Below are positions 24,526 through 34,631 of a stretch of DNA of 58,609 nt, in pieces. The notes under the pieces were generated by a model. The model did not search any database. It saw only the letters and a list, made by a program, of their open reading frames with translations, and had not been told where the DNA came from. Both the position numbers and the translations under genes were made by a program. Every line of letters begins with the position of its first letter. Position 1 is the first letter of the stretch. The DNA comes from Mycobacteriaceae bacterium (lineage in GTDB: Bacteria; Actinomycetota; Actinomycetes; Mycobacteriales; Mycobacteriaceae): positions 1-58,609 of the forward strand of contig JAPOKC010000018.1 in NCBI GenBank assembly GCA_029977845.1, given 5' to 3'.

Positions 24526-25244
24526 GTTGCCGGACCGCTGCCGTTCGTCCGCGGTCGGTTGCGGGTGTGCGAATGGGTCTGCGGTTTGCGCCGGGGAGCC
24601 GTGGGCGGCAGCGGCGGCAGCGCGGCCGGACCGTCGGACTGCAGCAGTTCGATCAGCTCGTGGGCGACTTTCGCCAGCCGGCGTTCGTCGGCGTAGGCCA
24701 GCCGGCGGGGGAGTTCGTCGACCGGGACCCAGGCCACTTCGGTGACCTCGATGTCCTCGTCGCACAACTCCCCGCCGGAGAACCGCATCAGGTAGTGGTG
24801 GACGGTCTTGTGGACGCGGCGGCCGTCGGTGACGAACCAGTAGTCGATGCTGCCCAGCGCAGCCAGGACGTCACCCTGGATGCCGGTCTCCTCGGCGACC
24901 TCCCGGGCAGCGGTCTGCTCCGGGGTCTCGCCCTGTTCGATGTGGCCCTTGGGAAGCGACCACAGCATCCGGCCGCGGCGGTCCATCCGGCCGATCAGAG
25001 CCGCCAGCTGCTCGTCACGGGGGCGATCGATCCCGTCGATGACCAGACCGCCGGCAGAGGTCTCGTGCACGGTGCGCAGCCGCGGCCCGGTCCGGCGCCG
25101 GACTGGGGCCGCCGAACCGTTCGCCGGCGCACCCGCGGGCAGGCTGGGGGACGGGTCAGCCGGGGATTCGGCCGGACCGGCGGCACGGTTGCCTCGGCGA
25201 CGTCCGCGACGCCGTCGTGGCTTTCCCCGCTCGCCCTCCGACAC
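24522..25244 (-). CDS. Nudix hydrolase (MutT4-like)
   Basis: 240 residues. A basic, Ala/Pro-rich N-terminal extension of about 60 residues precedes the Nudix fold. The Nudix box is complete: [23 protein letters not shown], matching GX5EX7REUXEEXGU. Such enzymes hydrolyse nucleoside diphosphates linked to another group, for example oxidised dNTPs; the substrate here is not evident. The GTG at 25244 appears leaderless: TACTAT ends 7 bases before it. The gene is mutT4 in M. tuberculosis. It heads the series leading into murJ. Confidence 0.88.
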   Translation of the reverse strand: MSEGERGKPRRRRGRRRGNRAAGPAESPADPSPSLPAGAPANGSAAPVRRRTGPRLRTVHETSAGGLVIDGIDRPRDEQLAALIGRMDRRGRMLWSLPKGHIEQGETPEQTAAREVAEETGIQGDVLAALGSIDYWFVTDGRRVHKTVHHYLMRFSGGELCDEDIEVTEVAWVPVDELPRRLAYADERRLAKVAHELIELLQSDGPAALPPLPPTAPRRKPQTHSHTRNRPRTNGSGPAT

Positions 25245-25251
25245 TCAAGCG

Positions 25252-25257
25252 ATAGTA
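25252..25257 (-). promoter_or_regulatory. -10 element of a leaderless start (Nudix gene)
   Basis: TACTAT read on the minus strand ends 7 bases before the GTG at 25244, the spacing expected when transcription starts at the start codon. The pcnA start at 25313 faces the other way, so the 68-bp spacer holds both promoters. Confidence 0.5.
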
Positions 25258-25312
25258 GTTGGCGCCGATGCGGGTTCCGGGGATCCCCCACGTCACATTA
25301 GGCTCACCGGAC

Positions 25313-26770
25313 GTGCCCGACGCCACCGACGCAGAGCTGCTGGCGCGTGCCGCCGTCGCGCTCAACGAGCACGGTCATGTGCTGCGTGAGATCGGTGGGC
25401 GGTTCGCCCTCGCCGGCCGGAATCTGTATCTGGTGGGCGGAAGTGTGCGCGACGCGGTGCTCGGTCGGTTGACCACGGATTTGGACCTCACCACCGATGC
25501 CCGGCCCGAAGAGGTGCAGCACATCGTGCGGCCGTGGGCCGACGCGATGTGGGACACCGGCATCGATTACGGCACCGTCGGGGTCGCCCACTCGGGCCAT
25601 CGGCTGGAGATCACCACCTTCCGGGCCGACAGTTATGACCAGGTGTCGCGCAACCCGGAGGTCCGGTTCGGCGAGAACCTCACCGACGATCTGGTCCGGC
25701 GGGACTTCACCGTCAACGCGATGGCGGTGCAGATCACCGCGGACGGACCCGGAGAGTTCTTCGATCCGCTGAACGGGTTGGCCGCGGCGCGGCAGCGGAT
25801 CCTCGACACCCCGGCCGCGCCCGAGGTCTCCTTCGGTGACGACCCGCTGCGGATGCTGCGGGCGGCCCGTTTCGTGTCGCAGCTGGAATTCGGCATCGCC
25901 GATCGGGTGCGCGAGGCGATCGTGGCGATGGCGCCGCAACTGGCCAGGATCACCGTCGAGCGAGTCGCCGTCGAACTGGACAAGATGCTGCTCGGCGAGG
26001 ACCCGGTGGCCGGGATCGAACTCATGGTGGCCACCGGGATGGGCGAGGTGGTGTTGCCCGAGATCGGTGGTATGCAGATGGCCATCGACGAACACCACCA
26101 GCATAAGGACGTTTATCAGCATTCGCTGACCGTGCTGCGCCAGGCCGTGGCACTGGAGGATCCCGGTGAGCCGGACCTCGTATTGCGTTGGGCCGCAATG
26201 CTTCACGATATCGGTAAGCCGGCGACTCGCAGGCACGAGAATGACGGCGGGGTGAGTTTTCATCACCATGAGGTGGTCGGCGCGAAGATGGTGCGTAAGC
26301 GATTGCGCACGCTGAAGTACTCCAAGCAGATGGTCGATGACATCTCGCAACTGGTGTATCTGCATCTGCGCTTCCACGGTTACGGAGACGGGAAGTGGAC
26401 TGATTCGGCGGTCCGCCGCTACGTCGCCGATGCCGGGCCGTTGCTGCCCCGTCTGCACAAACTGGTGCGTGCCGACTGCACCACCCGCAACAAGCGGCGC
26501 GCTGCGACGCTGCAGGCCAATTACGACGGCCTGGAGGCGCGCATCGCCGAACTGGCGGCCAAAGAGGACCTCGCGCGGGTCCGACCCGACCTCGACGGTA
26601 ACGCGATCATGGAACTGCTCGGAATTCCGGCCGGTCCACTCGTCGGCGAAGCGTGGAATTACCTCAAGGAATTACGGTTGGACCGGGGGCCGCTGCAACC
26701 CGAGGAGGCCGAGGCGGAACTGCTGGCGTGGTGGAATACCCGGAACGCCGAGGGCGGCAGCGACGTCTAA
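25313..26770 (+). CDS. pcnA: CCA tRNA nucleotidyltransferase
   Basis: Adds or repairs the 3'-CCA end of tRNA. The class II polymerase-beta-like core shows LYLVGGSVRDAVLGR, then DLDLTTDARP with the metal-binding Asp pair, and RRDFTVNAMAV. A C-terminal HD domain (LHDIGKPATR, HHHEVVG) resembles that of bacterial CCA enzymes with phosphohydrolase activity. The frame is open from 25259. I prefer the GTG at 25313 (485 residues), where VPDATDAELLARAAVALN aligns with relatives; the ATG at 25268 is the alternative. No clear ribosome-binding site precedes either. Confidence 0.9.
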   Translation: MPDATDAELLARAAVALNEHGHVLREIGGRFALAGRNLYLVGGSVRDAVLGRLTTDLDLTTDARPEEVQHIVRPWADAMWDTGIDYGTVGVAHSGHRLEITTFRADSYDQVSRNPEVRFGENLTDDLVRRDFTVNAMAVQITADGPGEFFDPLNGLAAARQRILDTPAAPEVSFGDDPLRMLRAARFVSQLEFGIADRVREAIVAMAPQLARITVERVAVELDKMLLGEDPVAGIELMVATGMGEVVLPEIGGMQMAIDEHHQHKDVYQHSLTVLRQAVALEDPGEPDLVLRWAAMLHDIGKPATRRHENDGGVSFHHHEVVGAKMVRKRLRTLKYSKQMVDDISQLVYLHLRFHGYGDGKWTDSAVRRYVADAGPLLPRLHKLVRADCTTRNKRRAATLQANYDGLEARIAELAAKEDLARVRPDLDGNAIMELLGIPAGPLVGEAWNYLKELRLDRGPLQPEEAEAELLAWWNTRNAEGGSDV

Positions 26771-26776
26771 CCGGGC

Positions 26777-27286
26777 ATGGACTACTGCCTGGACTCCGGT
26801 GACGGCGCGGCGGCGATGTGGACCGCGCGCCCCGATATCGATCTCGATGGTGACGGCGTTCTTGACGGTGTTCGACTGGACTTCGACGGGGACGGCGCCT
26901 TCGATGATGCGCTGGCGGACTTTGACGGCGACGCAGTCGCCGATCACGCCGCACTGGATCTCGACGACGACGGAATCGCCGAGGCACGCTACTCAGACGA
27001 CGGTTCCGGAACCTGGGCGCTGACCGGTGGAGCGCCGGCAGGTGCCCTGCGCTGGTTCGGTGTCGACGGGGTGGAACACACCGGGCCCGGCGATGTTGAC
27101 GGCGACGGCAACCCGGACCGCCTGCTCGACCTCAACCGCGACGGGCTGGCCGACCGCGCGCTGGTGGTGGAGCCTGACGGCCGGCCGAACGCCGGAGTTG
27201 TCGATGTGGATGCCGACGGACGGTGGGACATCAAGCTGGCCGACAGCGATGGGGACGGCACCGCGGATCAGGCGGCGGAGCTTTAG
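26777..27286 (+). CDS. Asp-rich calcium-binding-repeat protein
   Basis: 169-residue, very acidic protein built from repeated DxDxDG units (DIDLDGDGVLDG, DFDGDGAFDD, DVDGDGNPDR, DSDGDGTADQ and others). These resemble the calcium loops of thrombospondin type-3 or dockerin repeats. No signal peptide or membrane segment is visible, unusual for such repeats. It starts 6 bp after pcnA and corresponds to Rv3906c, of unknown function. Calcium binding is inferred from the repeat pattern alone. It ends 4 bp from the convergent next gene. Confidence 0.8.
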   Translation: MDYCLDSGDGAAAMWTARPDIDLDGDGVLDGVRLDFDGDGAFDDALADFDGDAVADHAALDLDDDGIAEARYSDDGSGTWALTGGAPAGALRWFGVDGVEHTGPGDVDGDGNPDRLLDLNRDGLADRALVVEPDGRPNAGVVDVDADGRWDIKLADSDGDGTADQAAEL

Positions 27287-27290
27287 CCCC

Positions 27291-28064
27291 TTACCGCCCT
27301 TGGCCGGGAGGCCCGGCGAAGGCCTGCGCGATTCCCAGCCAGTGCTCGGCATCCGCGCCCGCGGTAGTCAGGTCCAGCGTGGCCCGCGCCCGCCGCTGGG
27401 TCACCAGATAGCAGAAGTCCAGGGCCGAACCGGTGACCCGTTGCGCGGCGTCCTCCGGTCCCCACACCCAGAGCTCGCCGTCCGGTGCGGTCAACTCCAC
27501 CCGGAACGGTTCGGCCGGTGGTGTCTGACCGTGCACGGAGTACGCGAAGTCACGGGTGCGCACCCCGAGATGTGCGATCGACTTCAGCCGCGTGCTCGCC
27601 GATGGTGGCGCGCCCAATGCGTCGGCGACATCCAGTCCGTGCGCCCAGGTCTCCATCAGGCGTGCGGTCGCCATCGAGGCCGCGCTCATCGGCGGCCCGA
27701 ACCACAGCAGCTTTCGGCTTTCGGGCACCTCGCCCAGTGCGGTGTGCAACTGCGCGCGGGTCAGTCGCCATTGCTTGAGCAGATCCGCCGGCGGCGTCGC
27801 CGCGAGATCCTCGGCCGCCGCGTCGACGAACCCCGACGGATCGGTCGCCGCCGCGGCCACGACGGCCTGGAAGCCGGGTTCGTCGGTGATCGAGGTCAGC
27901 GCGACCCGGTCGGTCCACAGCAGATGCGCGATCTGATGGGCGATCGTCCATCCGGCCGCCGGAGTCGCCTCGGCCCACCGTGGCGGGGCCAGCGGGCCGA
28001 CGAGATCGTCGAGGGCATCGGTTTCTGCCCGAAGGTCGTCGATGATCGCTGCGGCGACACTCAT
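27291..28064 (-). CDS. TIGR03084-family DinB/MDMPI-fold protein
   Basis: 257 residues of the maleylpyruvate isomerase-like, DinB four-helix family (TIGR03084). Metal-ligand histidines are visible in [15 protein letters not shown] and [10 protein letters not shown], the expected three-His arrangement. The related mycothiol-dependent enzymes act on thiol conjugates, but the substrate of this subfamily is not known. A C-terminal domain includes [20 protein letters not shown] start at 28064; the MFS gene upstream on the same strand ends 10 bp away. Confidence 0.8.
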   Translation of the reverse strand: MSVAAAIIDDLRAETDALDDLVGPLAPPRWAEATPAAGWTIAHQIAHLLWTDRVALTSITDEPGFQAVVAAAATDPSGFVDAAAEDLAATPPADLLKQWRLTRAQLHTALGEVPESRKLLWFGPPMSAASMATARLMETWAHGLDVADALGAPPSASTRLKSIAHLGVRTRDFAYSVHGQTPPAEPFRVELTAPDGELWVWGPEDAAQRVTGSALDFCYLVTQRRARATLDLTTAGADAEHWLGIAQAFAGPPGQGR

Positions 28065-28074
28065 GGGCCGCAGC

Positions 28075-29349
28075 TTAGTTCGAGCATCTGCGGCCGATGA
28101 GTAGGTGGGCGCCGAGGCCTGCCAGGTAGACCACCGAGCCCGCCACCGCCAGCGCCGGCGACTGCCCGTCCGGGTGGATCACCGCCGCTGCGGCGGTGGT
28201 CGCAACGATGAACGACAACCAGAACACCGCGTCCTGAACGGCGAACACATGGCCGCGCAGCGTGTCGTCGACGTCGATCTGCATTGCTGAATCGGCACAC
28301 AGTTTGACCATCTGCCCGGCCAGTCCGAGCAGGAAGCCACAGCCCACCATCACCGCCAGGTGCAGGCTCGCTCCGGCGAGCTGGATCACCGCCGCGCACA
28401 GCAGTGCGGCGTTGGCGGTCGCGTAGCGACCCCAGCGCCGGATTGCCGGTGGCGCAAGCAGATTCGCAAGGAACGAGCCGCTGCCGGTGGCGGCCACGAA
28501 GACCACCGCGGTGCCCAGGCCGGCGATCCCGGCCGCGTCACCGGTATGACGCACCAGCACCAGCACCAGAAGAGTGTTGATCCCGAACACCATCCGGTGA
28601 GCGGCCAGACCGGACAGTGTCGCACCGACCGACGGCGTGTCCCGAACGGCCCCGAGTCCGTAGTTCCAGCCGCTGGCCACCGTGTAGAACGCCGATCCCG
28701 TCACTGCGGCGTCGCCGGGTCCGAGGATGTGCGGCGGGAAGCGGATCGAGAGCAGCAGCGCGATCAGAGCCGGAACGGCGGCCAGCACGATTACCGTCGC
28801 CGCGCCGCCGTCCCCGGCCCCGAACAACCACCGCGGCACAAGCATGAAGTTGGCGCCGAGGAATGTTGCCGTCGCACCGGTGGCGGTGGCCACCGAGTTC
28901 ATCGTCACGACCTGTTCGCGCGGCACCACGTCGGGCAGCGCCGCCGACAGGCCCGACGTGACGAAGCGACTGCACCCGTTGACGGCCAGTGCCCCGCACA
29001 GCACGAAGAGATCCCGGGCGCCGAGCGCCAACAGCGCGGCGACGCCGAGCACGAGTATCAGTCGGGCGGTGCTGGCCCCGATCAGAACGGCGCGGCGGTC
29101 CCAGCGGTCCAGCAGGGCCCCGGCGAACGGTCCGAGCAGGGAGTAGGGCAGGAACAGCACTGCGAACGCACCCGCGGTCGCCCACGGCGAGGCGGCGCGC
29201 TCCGGGTTGAACAACAGCCCGCCGGCCAGACCGGCCTGGAACAGCCCGTCGCCGAACTGGCTTGCGGTCCGCAGTTCCAGCAGCCGCCAGAAGTCGGTGA
29301 GTGCGCGCACCGACCGCCACAGCGTGCCGGATTCGGGTGCGTCGGCCAC
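28075..29349 (-). CDS. MFS transporter
   Basis: 424 residues with about 12 predicted membrane spans. The first loop carries [15 protein letters not shown], the MFS motif A pattern (G-x3-D-R-x-x-R-R). The substrate cannot be told from sequence; related permeases in actinobacteria are annotated as exporters. It lies upstream of the TIGR03084 gene on the same strand. The divergent yqgE start is 36 bp away. Confidence 0.82.
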   Translation of the reverse strand: MADAPESGTLWRSVRALTDFWRLLELRTASQFGDGLFQAGLAGGLLFNPERAASPWATAGAFAVLFLPYSLLGPFAGALLDRWDRRAVLIGASTARLILVLGVAALLALGARDLFVLCGALAVNGCSRFVTSGLSAALPDVVPREQVVTMNSVATATGATATFLGANFMLVPRWLFGAGDGGAATVIVLAAVPALIALLLSIRFPPHILGPGDAAVTGSAFYTVASGWNYGLGAVRDTPSVGATLSGLAAHRMVFGINTLLVLVLVRHTGDAAGIAGLGTAVVFVAATGSGSFLANLLAPPAIRRWGRYATANAALLCAAVIQLAGASLHLAVMVGCGFLLGLAGQMVKLCADSAMQIDVDDTLRGHVFAVQDAVFWLSFIVATTAAAAVIHPDGQSPALAVAGSVVYLAGLGAHLLIGRRCSN

Positions 29350-29385
29350 CGGCCCACACTACAAACTCCGTGCCATGATGGTGAG

Positions 29386-29991
29386 GTGCCGCAGCCGGAA
29401 GAACCCGAGGACTCGGTTGCGCCCGCGGCCAACCGGGTGCGGGCGGGGACCTTGCTGCTGGCCAACATCGACCTGCTGGAGCCGACGTTCCGGCGCAGCG
29501 TCATCTACGTCGTGGAGCACAACGACGGCGGGACTCTGGGTGTGGTGCTCAACCGGCCCAGCGAGACCGCCGTCTACAACGTGTTGCCGCAGTGGGCCGA
29601 TCTGGCGTCCAAACCCAAGACGATGTTCATCGGCGGGCCAGTCAAGCGCGACGCCGCGCTGTGTCTGGGCACGCTGCGGGTGGGCGTCGATCCCGCCGAG
29701 ACGACCGGTCTGCGTCACGTCGCCGGCCGCATCGCGATGGTCGATCTCGACGCCGATCCGGAACTGATCGCCACGGCGGTCGAAGGGGTCCGGGTCTTCG
29801 CGGGTTACTCGGGTTGGACCATCGGTCAGCTCGAGGGTGAGATCGATCGGGACGACTGGATCGTGCTGTCGGCGCTGCCGTCCGATGTTCTGGTCGAACC
29901 CCGGGTGGATCTGTGGTCACGGGTGCTGAGGCGACAGCCGCTGCCGATGTCGTTGATGGCCACGCATCCGATCGACCTCAGCCGCAATTAG
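29386..29991 (+). CDS. YqgE/AlgH family protein
   Basis: 201-residue member of the YqgE/AlgH family (Rv0038 equivalent), whose molecular role is unsettled. The conserved core is complete: GTLLLANIDLLEPTFRRSVI, VVLNRPSE, MFIGGPVKRDAALCL and GYSGWTIGQLEGEI. The open frame extends far upstream, antisense to the MFS gene; the GTG at 29386 gives the family N-terminus and a CATGAT element 6 bases before it suggests a leaderless start. The stop overlaps the convergent next gene by three bases. Confidence 0.9.
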   Translation: MPQPEEPEDSVAPAANRVRAGTLLLANIDLLEPTFRRSVIYVVEHNDGGTLGVVLNRPSETAVYNVLPQWADLASKPKTMFIGGPVKRDAALCLGTLRVGVDPAETTGLRHVAGRIAMVDLDADPELIATAVEGVRVFAGYSGWTIGQLEGEIDRDDWIVLSALPSDVLVEPRVDLWSRVLRRQPLPMSLMATHPIDLSRN

Positions 29992-30338
29992 CGCTCGCAG
30001 ACCTGACTGCACCCACCGCAGCCCTCACTGGAGCCGCAACCTGTGACCGTGGCCTCGCGGCGGGCGGCGTACCGGGCGCCCTGCAATGAACCGGCCAGGA
30101 CGGTGCCGATGGCGCCGAAGGCTCCGACGATCAACGCGATCAGTCCGATCCGCGGTCCGGCGGTCAACGCCAGAACCCCGCCGGCCGCGAGCATGACGCC
30201 GGCGGCCACCTGGGTCGGGGCCACCATCCGCACGACCTGTCCGGTGAGGTCGGTGACCGGTGGGCGGGTCAGCGACCACAGACCCGATCCGCCGACGAGC
30301 AATGCCAGGCCGAGACTCAGCACCGCCCCGACGATCAT
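29988..30338 (-). CDS. Small membrane protein with Cys-rich tail
   Basis: 116 residues with about three hydrophobic segments: residues 1-22, 42-60 and 65-85. The tail reads VTGCGSSEGCGGCSQVCER, four cysteines spaced C-x5-C-x2-C-x3-C, which could bind a metal or iron-sulfur cluster or form disulfides. It is the Rv0039c equivalent, annotated only as a membrane protein. ATG start at 30338. Confidence 0.75.
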   Translation of the reverse strand: MIVGAVLSLGLALLVGGSGLWSLTRPPVTDLTGQVVRMVAPTQVAAGVMLAAGGVLALTAGPRIGLIALIVGAFGAIGTVLAGSLQGARYAARREATVTGCGSSEGCGGCSQVCER

Positions 30339-30368
30339 CAGGTCAGGATACGAGCCGCCGCTGAAGAG

Positions 30369-31493
30369 CTACTGGGCGGGCTGAACCGCCGCGGGTGCGA
30401 CCGGTGCCACGGTGGCGGGTGCTGCCGCGACCGGTGTGGCGGGCACCGCCGCAGGTGCGACTGCTGGCGCCGGAGCCGTTGCCGCGGGAGCGGTTGCCGG
30501 CAGCGCGGCCGCCGGAGCCGCTGCCACCGGGGCGGCAGGGAGCGCCGGCGCCGCGGGCAGAGCCGGCAGTGCGGGCAACGCCGGCAACGTCGGCATGGCC
30601 GGCAGCGCCGGGAGTTGAGGCAACCCGGGCAGTGCCGCCGAGGCAGCGCTGAGCGGGGCCGAGGCCACCGGCTCCGTGGGAGCGGCGCCGGGCACGCTGA
30701 CCTTGAAACCCTTGATGATCCCCTCGGTCGCCGACGCGGCCGCGACCACCTGGTTGGCGGCGGTGGTCACCGACAGCGTCACCAGATAGCGGTCGGCGCC
30801 GGACTGCGCGATGACATGCCGACGCGAGGTGTTCAGCGTCAGGTCGGTGTCGCGGTAGGTGCCCGAGATCTCCGAGGACGGGAAGCCGCCGAACGGATCC
30901 AGCGATGCCGCGGTCGGCTGCCAGGACGGCAACAGCTGGCTGTCGAGGAATCCGTGGCTGATGGCCTCACGGGAATCGAAATCGCCGACCAGTTTGTACA
31001 CCGTCAGTTGGGCATTTGGTGTGTAGAGGGCGTCGCCGCCCTTGCGGTCGGCGATCACGGTGAACGCATCCGGGACATTCGGATCCGGAACAAGGCTCCA
31101 GCCCGTGGGCAGCGGCAGCACTATGTTGAGCGCGGTGAACCCGGCCGCCTTCTGCGGCTCCATGGTCACGCCCTTCTCCTTGAAGAACTCCTTGAGCGTG
31201 CCTGAGGTGGCCGGCGCGATGGGCGCGACAGCCGGAGCCGCCGCGACCGACGTCGCGGGCGCAGCCGGCGTGGCCATGACCGTCGTCGGCACCTCCGGAG
31301 CGGCTGTCGCCGCTGCCGCGCTAGCCTGCGGGGCGACCGTGACCGTCTGGGTGACGGTGACCGGGGCGGGCGCAGGCGGCGCCGGCACGATCGGCTCGGC
31401 CGACGCATCAGTGCCGGCGATCCCGATCAGGGCCGCGGACCCAGCGGCGACACCGCCGACGATTACCCGCCAGTTACGGGCCATGCTTTTCAT
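30369..31493 (-). CDS. Secreted Pro/Ala-rich antigen of the Mtc28/LpqN type
   Basis: 374 residues. A signal peptide (MKSMARNWRVIVGG, hydrophobic core, cleavage near DASA-EP) is followed by a Pro/Ala-rich linker. The folded LpqN/LpqT-like domain runs from about residue 90 to 240 (GWSLVPDPNVPDAFTVIADR and ISGTYRDTDLTLNTSRRHVI). The C-terminal 110 residues are low complexity, with [24 protein letters not shown] repeats. It matches Rv0040c, the 28-kDa proline-rich antigen. The ATG at 31493 has AGAAGGA 8 bases upstream, which settles the start; there is no lipobox. Confidence 0.85.
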   Translation of the reverse strand: MKSMARNWRVIVGGVAAGSAALIGIAGTDASAEPIVPAPPAPAPVTVTQTVTVAPQASAAAATAAPEVPTTVMATPAAPATSVAAAPAVAPIAPATSGTLKEFFKEKGVTMEPQKAAGFTALNIVLPLPTGWSLVPDPNVPDAFTVIADRKGGDALYTPNAQLTVYKLVGDFDSREAISHGFLDSQLLPSWQPTAASLDPFGGFPSSEISGTYRDTDLTLNTSRRHVIAQSGADRYLVTLSVTTAANQVVAAASATEGIIKGFKVSVPGAAPTEPVASAPLSAASAALPGLPQLPALPAMPTLPALPALPALPAAPALPAAPVAAAPAAALPATAPAATAPAPAVAPAAVPATPVAAAPATVAPVAPAAVQPAQ

Positions 31494-31657
31494 CGAAATT
31501 ATCCTTCTTGCGCAATCGGGCCAGATCAGCCCACTCGTCGTGCCCGACTCTAGGCATTGGAACGCCGCCAGAACGGCTCCGGAATCGACCTGGAACCAAC
31601 CTCTGACCGCCCTGCAACGCAACCGATACCGACCCGTGTCCTCCGCCGTTGCCCCGA

Positions 31658-31663
31658 TACCCT
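31658..31663 (+). promoter_or_regulatory. -10 element of leaderless leuS
   Basis: TACCCT ends 7 bases before the leuS GTG at 31671, and no ribosome-binding site is present, which fits a leaderless mRNA. The 177-bp spacer to the divergent mtc28-like gene holds nothing else I can support. Confidence 0.5.
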
Positions 31664-31670
31664 GTGGGGC

Positions 31671-34538
31671 GTGACCGACTCGCCGAACGCCACGTCGCAC
31701 AGCGGTGAGGCCGACGCCGACACCCCGATGCACCGCTACACCGCTGAGCTGGCGGGCCGGATCGAGCGGCAGTGGCAGGACAACTGGCAGCAATTGGGGA
31801 CGTTCAACGTGCCCAACCCGGTCGGATCCCTGGCGCCGACTGACGGCTCACCGGTGCCCGAGGACAAGATGTTCGTCCAGGACATGTTCCCGTACCCCTC
31901 CGGTGAGGGTCTGCACGTCGGTCACCCGCTGGGCTACATCGCCACCGACGTCTATGCCCGCTACTTCCGGATGACCGGACGCAATGTGCTGCACGCGCTG
32001 GGCTTCGACTCCTTCGGCCTGCCCGCCGAGCAGTACGCGGTGCAGACCGGCACGCATCCGCGCATCCGGACCGAGGCCAACATCGGCAACTTCCGCCGCC
32101 AGCTCGGCAGGCTTGGTCTCGGTCACGACCAGCGGCGCAGCTTCTCCACCACCGATGTCGACTTCTACAAGTGGACTCAGTGGATCTTCCTGCAGATCTA
32201 CAACGCCTGGTTCGACACGGCCCGCAACAAGGCCCGCCCGATCAGTGAGCTGATCGCCGAATTCGACAGTGGCGCAAGGATCCTCGAGGACGGTCGGCAA
32301 TGGGCGGCGCTCTCGCCGGGGGAGCGGGCCGACACCGTCGACGGCTACCGGCTGGTCTACCACGCGGACTCACTGGTGAACTGGTGCCCGGGTCTGGGGA
32401 CAGTGCTGGCTAACGAGGAGGTCACCGCCGACGGGCGTAGCGAGCGCGGCAACTTCCCGGTGTTCCGGAAACGCTTGCGGCAGTGGATGATGCGAATAAC
32501 CGCCTACTCCGACCGCCTGCTCGAAGACCTCGATGTGCTCGACTGGCCGGACAAGGTCAAGACCATGCAGCGCAATTGGATCGGACGGTCGACCGGGGCG
32601 TCGGTCCTCTTCGGCACCGGCGGTTCCGATATCGAGGTGTTCACCACCCGGCCCGACACCCTCTTCGGCGCGACTTACATGGTCCTGGCGCCCGAACACG
32701 AACTCGTCGACCGTCTCACCGCCGGCCACTGGCCCGACGGCGTCGATGGGCGGTGGACCTCGGGTGCCGCCACCCCGGCCGATGCGGTGGCCGCCTACCG
32801 GCGCTCGATCGCGGCGAAGTCCGATCTCGAGCGTCAGGAGAACAGGACCAAGACCGGTGTCTTCCTCGGCGCCTACGCCACCAATCCGGTCAACGGACAA
32901 CCGGTTCCGATCTTCATCGCCGATTATGTGCTGCTCGGTTACGGCACCGGGGCGATCATGGCGGTCCCGGCCCACGACACGCGGGACTGGGAGTTCGCGA
33001 CGGCGTTCGGGCTGCCGATTGTCGAGGTGATCGCCGGCGTCGACGTGGAATCGGAGCCCTACACCGGCGACGGTGTCCTGGTGAACTCCGGGGAGTTCAA
33101 CGGCCTCGGAGTCGAGGACGCGAAGACGGCGATCACGGCGCGGCTGGAGGCCGATGAACGCGGACGGGCACGGGTCGAGTACAAACTGCGGGACTGGCTG
33201 TTCGCCCGCCAAAGGTATTGGGGTGAGCCGTTTCCCATCGTCTATGACGAGGCGGGCCAGGCCCACCCACTGCCGGAGGCGCTGTTGCCGGTGGAGCTGC
33301 CCGACATCGAGGATTACTCACCGGTGCTGTTCGATCCGGACAGCCCCGACAGCGAACCGTCTCCGCCGCTGAACAAGGCGACCGACTGGGTGCACGTCGA
33401 ACTGGATCTCGGAGACGGACTACGCCGCTACACCCGTGATACCAACGTCATGCCGCAATGGGCGGGCAGCTCCTGGTACGAACTGCGTTACGCGGACCCG
33501 CACAACTCTCAGGAGTTCTGCGACGTGCGCAACGAGGCCTACTGGATGGGCCCGCGTCCGGCCGAGCATGGGCAGGACGACCCAGGTGGCGTCGATCTCT
33601 ACGTCGGCGGCGTCGAGCATGCCGTCCTGCACCTGCTGTATTCGCGGTTCTGGCACAAGGTGCTCTATGACCTCGGCTACGTCACGTCGCGGGAACCGTA
33701 TCGGCGTTTGGTGAATCAGGGCTACATCCAGGCGTTCGCCTATACCGACTCCCGTGGTGCCTATGTGCCGGCCGCCGACGTAGTCGAACGCGGCGGAAAG
33801 TTCTACCTGCCCGGGCCGGACGGCGAAGCCGAGGTATTCCAGGAGTTCGGCAAGATCGGCAAGAGCCTGAAGAACTCGATCTCGCCGGATGAGATCTGCG
33901 ACTCCTACGGTGCGGACACCCTGCGCGTCTACGAGATGTCGATGGGTCCGCTGGAGGCGTCACGGCCTTGGGCGACCAAGGACGTGGTCGGTGCCCATCG
34001 GTTCCTGCAGCGGGTCTGGCGGCTTGTTGTGGACGAGAACACCGGTGCCACAAGGGTTTCCGAGGAGGCTCTTGATGAGGACACGCTGCGTGCCCTGCAT
34101 CGCGCCATCGCCGGTGTCCGCGACGACTACGCCGGTCTGCGTAACAACACCGCCGCCGCCAAACTCATCGAGTACACCAACTACCTCACCAAGGCCGGCG
34201 TGACGGCACGCGCCGCACTGGAACCGCTGGTGCTGATGGTCGCTCCGCTGGCGCCGCACCTGGCCGAGGAACTGTGGAACCGGCTCGGCCACGACACCTC
34301 GCTGGCCCGCGGTCCGTTCCCGGTGGCCGACGAGCGCTATCTGGTGGCAGACACCGTCGAATACCCGGTTCAGGTCAATGGCAAGGTGCGAGGCCGGATC
34401 ACGGTCGCCGCCGACGCGGACTCCGCCGCACTCGAAGCCGCTGCCCTGGCCGATGAGAAGGTGCTCGCCTTCCTTGACGGCGCCGCACCCAGGAAGGTCA
34501 TCGTCGTTCCCGGCAAGATGGTGAATCTCGTCGTCTAG
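31671..34538 (+). CDS. leuS: Leucyl-tRNA synthetase
   Basis: 955-residue class I synthetase that charges tRNA-Leu. The HIGH-type motif is in [17 protein letters not shown]. The connective-peptide editing domain contains [15 protein letters not shown] and [10 protein letters not shown], where proofreading of Ile/Val/norvaline occurs. The KMSKS-type motif is KIGKSLKNS. The GTG at 31671 gives the expected N-terminus; the frame open from 31557 overlaps promoter sequence. The gene stands alone, followed by a hairpin. Confidence 0.96.
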   Translation: MTDSPNATSHSGEADADTPMHRYTAELAGRIERQWQDNWQQLGTFNVPNPVGSLAPTDGSPVPEDKMFVQDMFPYPSGEGLHVGHPLGYIATDVYARYFRMTGRNVLHALGFDSFGLPAEQYAVQTGTHPRIRTEANIGNFRRQLGRLGLGHDQRRSFSTTDVDFYKWTQWIFLQIYNAWFDTARNKARPISELIAEFDSGARILEDGRQWAALSPGERADTVDGYRLVYHADSLVNWCPGLGTVLANEEVTADGRSERGNFPVFRKRLRQWMMRITAYSDRLLEDLDVLDWPDKVKTMQRNWIGRSTGASVLFGTGGSDIEVFTTRPDTLFGATYMVLAPEHELVDRLTAGHWPDGVDGRWTSGAATPADAVAAYRRSIAAKSDLERQENRTKTGVFLGAYATNPVNGQPVPIFIADYVLLGYGTGAIMAVPAHDTRDWEFATAFGLPIVEVIAGVDVESEPYTGDGVLVNSGEFNGLGVEDAKTAITARLEADERGRARVEYKLRDWLFARQRYWGEPFPIVYDEAGQAHPLPEALLPVELPDIEDYSPVLFDPDSPDSEPSPPLNKATDWVHVELDLGDGLRRYTRDTNVMPQWAGSSWYELRYADPHNSQEFCDVRNEAYWMGPRPAEHGQDDPGGVDLYVGGVEHAVLHLLYSRFWHKVLYDLGYVTSREPYRRLVNQGYIQAFAYTDSRGAYVPAADVVERGGKFYLPGPDGEAEVFQEFGKIGKSLKNSISPDEICDSYGADTLRVYEMSMGPLEASRPWATKDVVGAHRFLQRVWRLVVDENTGATRVSEEALDEDTLRALHRAIAGVRDDYAGLRNNTAAAKLIEYTNYLTKAGVTARAALEPLVLMVAPLAPHLAEELWNRLGHDTSLARGPFPVADERYLVADTVEYPVQVNGKVRGRITVAADADSAALEAAALADEKVLAFLDGAAPRKVIVVPGKMVNLVV

Positions 34539-34556
34539 CCCCTCTGGCGCGAACGT

Positions 34557-34578
34557 GCGTGTCGGCACGCCGACACGC
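34557..34578 (+). terminator. Hairpin after leuS
   Basis: GCGTGTCGGC and GCCGACACGC form a perfect 10-bp stem with a 2-base gap, 18 bases after the leuS stop, in a spacer between convergent leuS and the SDR gene. No U-tract follows. It may end transcription from both sides or be a dispersed palindrome. Confidence 0.5.
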
Positions 34579-34631
34579 CGCGCGGGCGCGCGGTATGCGC
34601 ACGCTCGCAGGGCTTGAGGGTGCACGCGCTG

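Noticed and set aside
28360..29385. Upstream extension of the yqgE frame
   Set aside because: Antisense to the MFS gene; YqgE family proteins start at about the GTG 29386.
30400..30640. Tandem repeat-like DNA
   Set aside because: It is the Leu-Pro-Ala low-complexity tail of the mtc28-like protein, not a CRISPR or satellite array.
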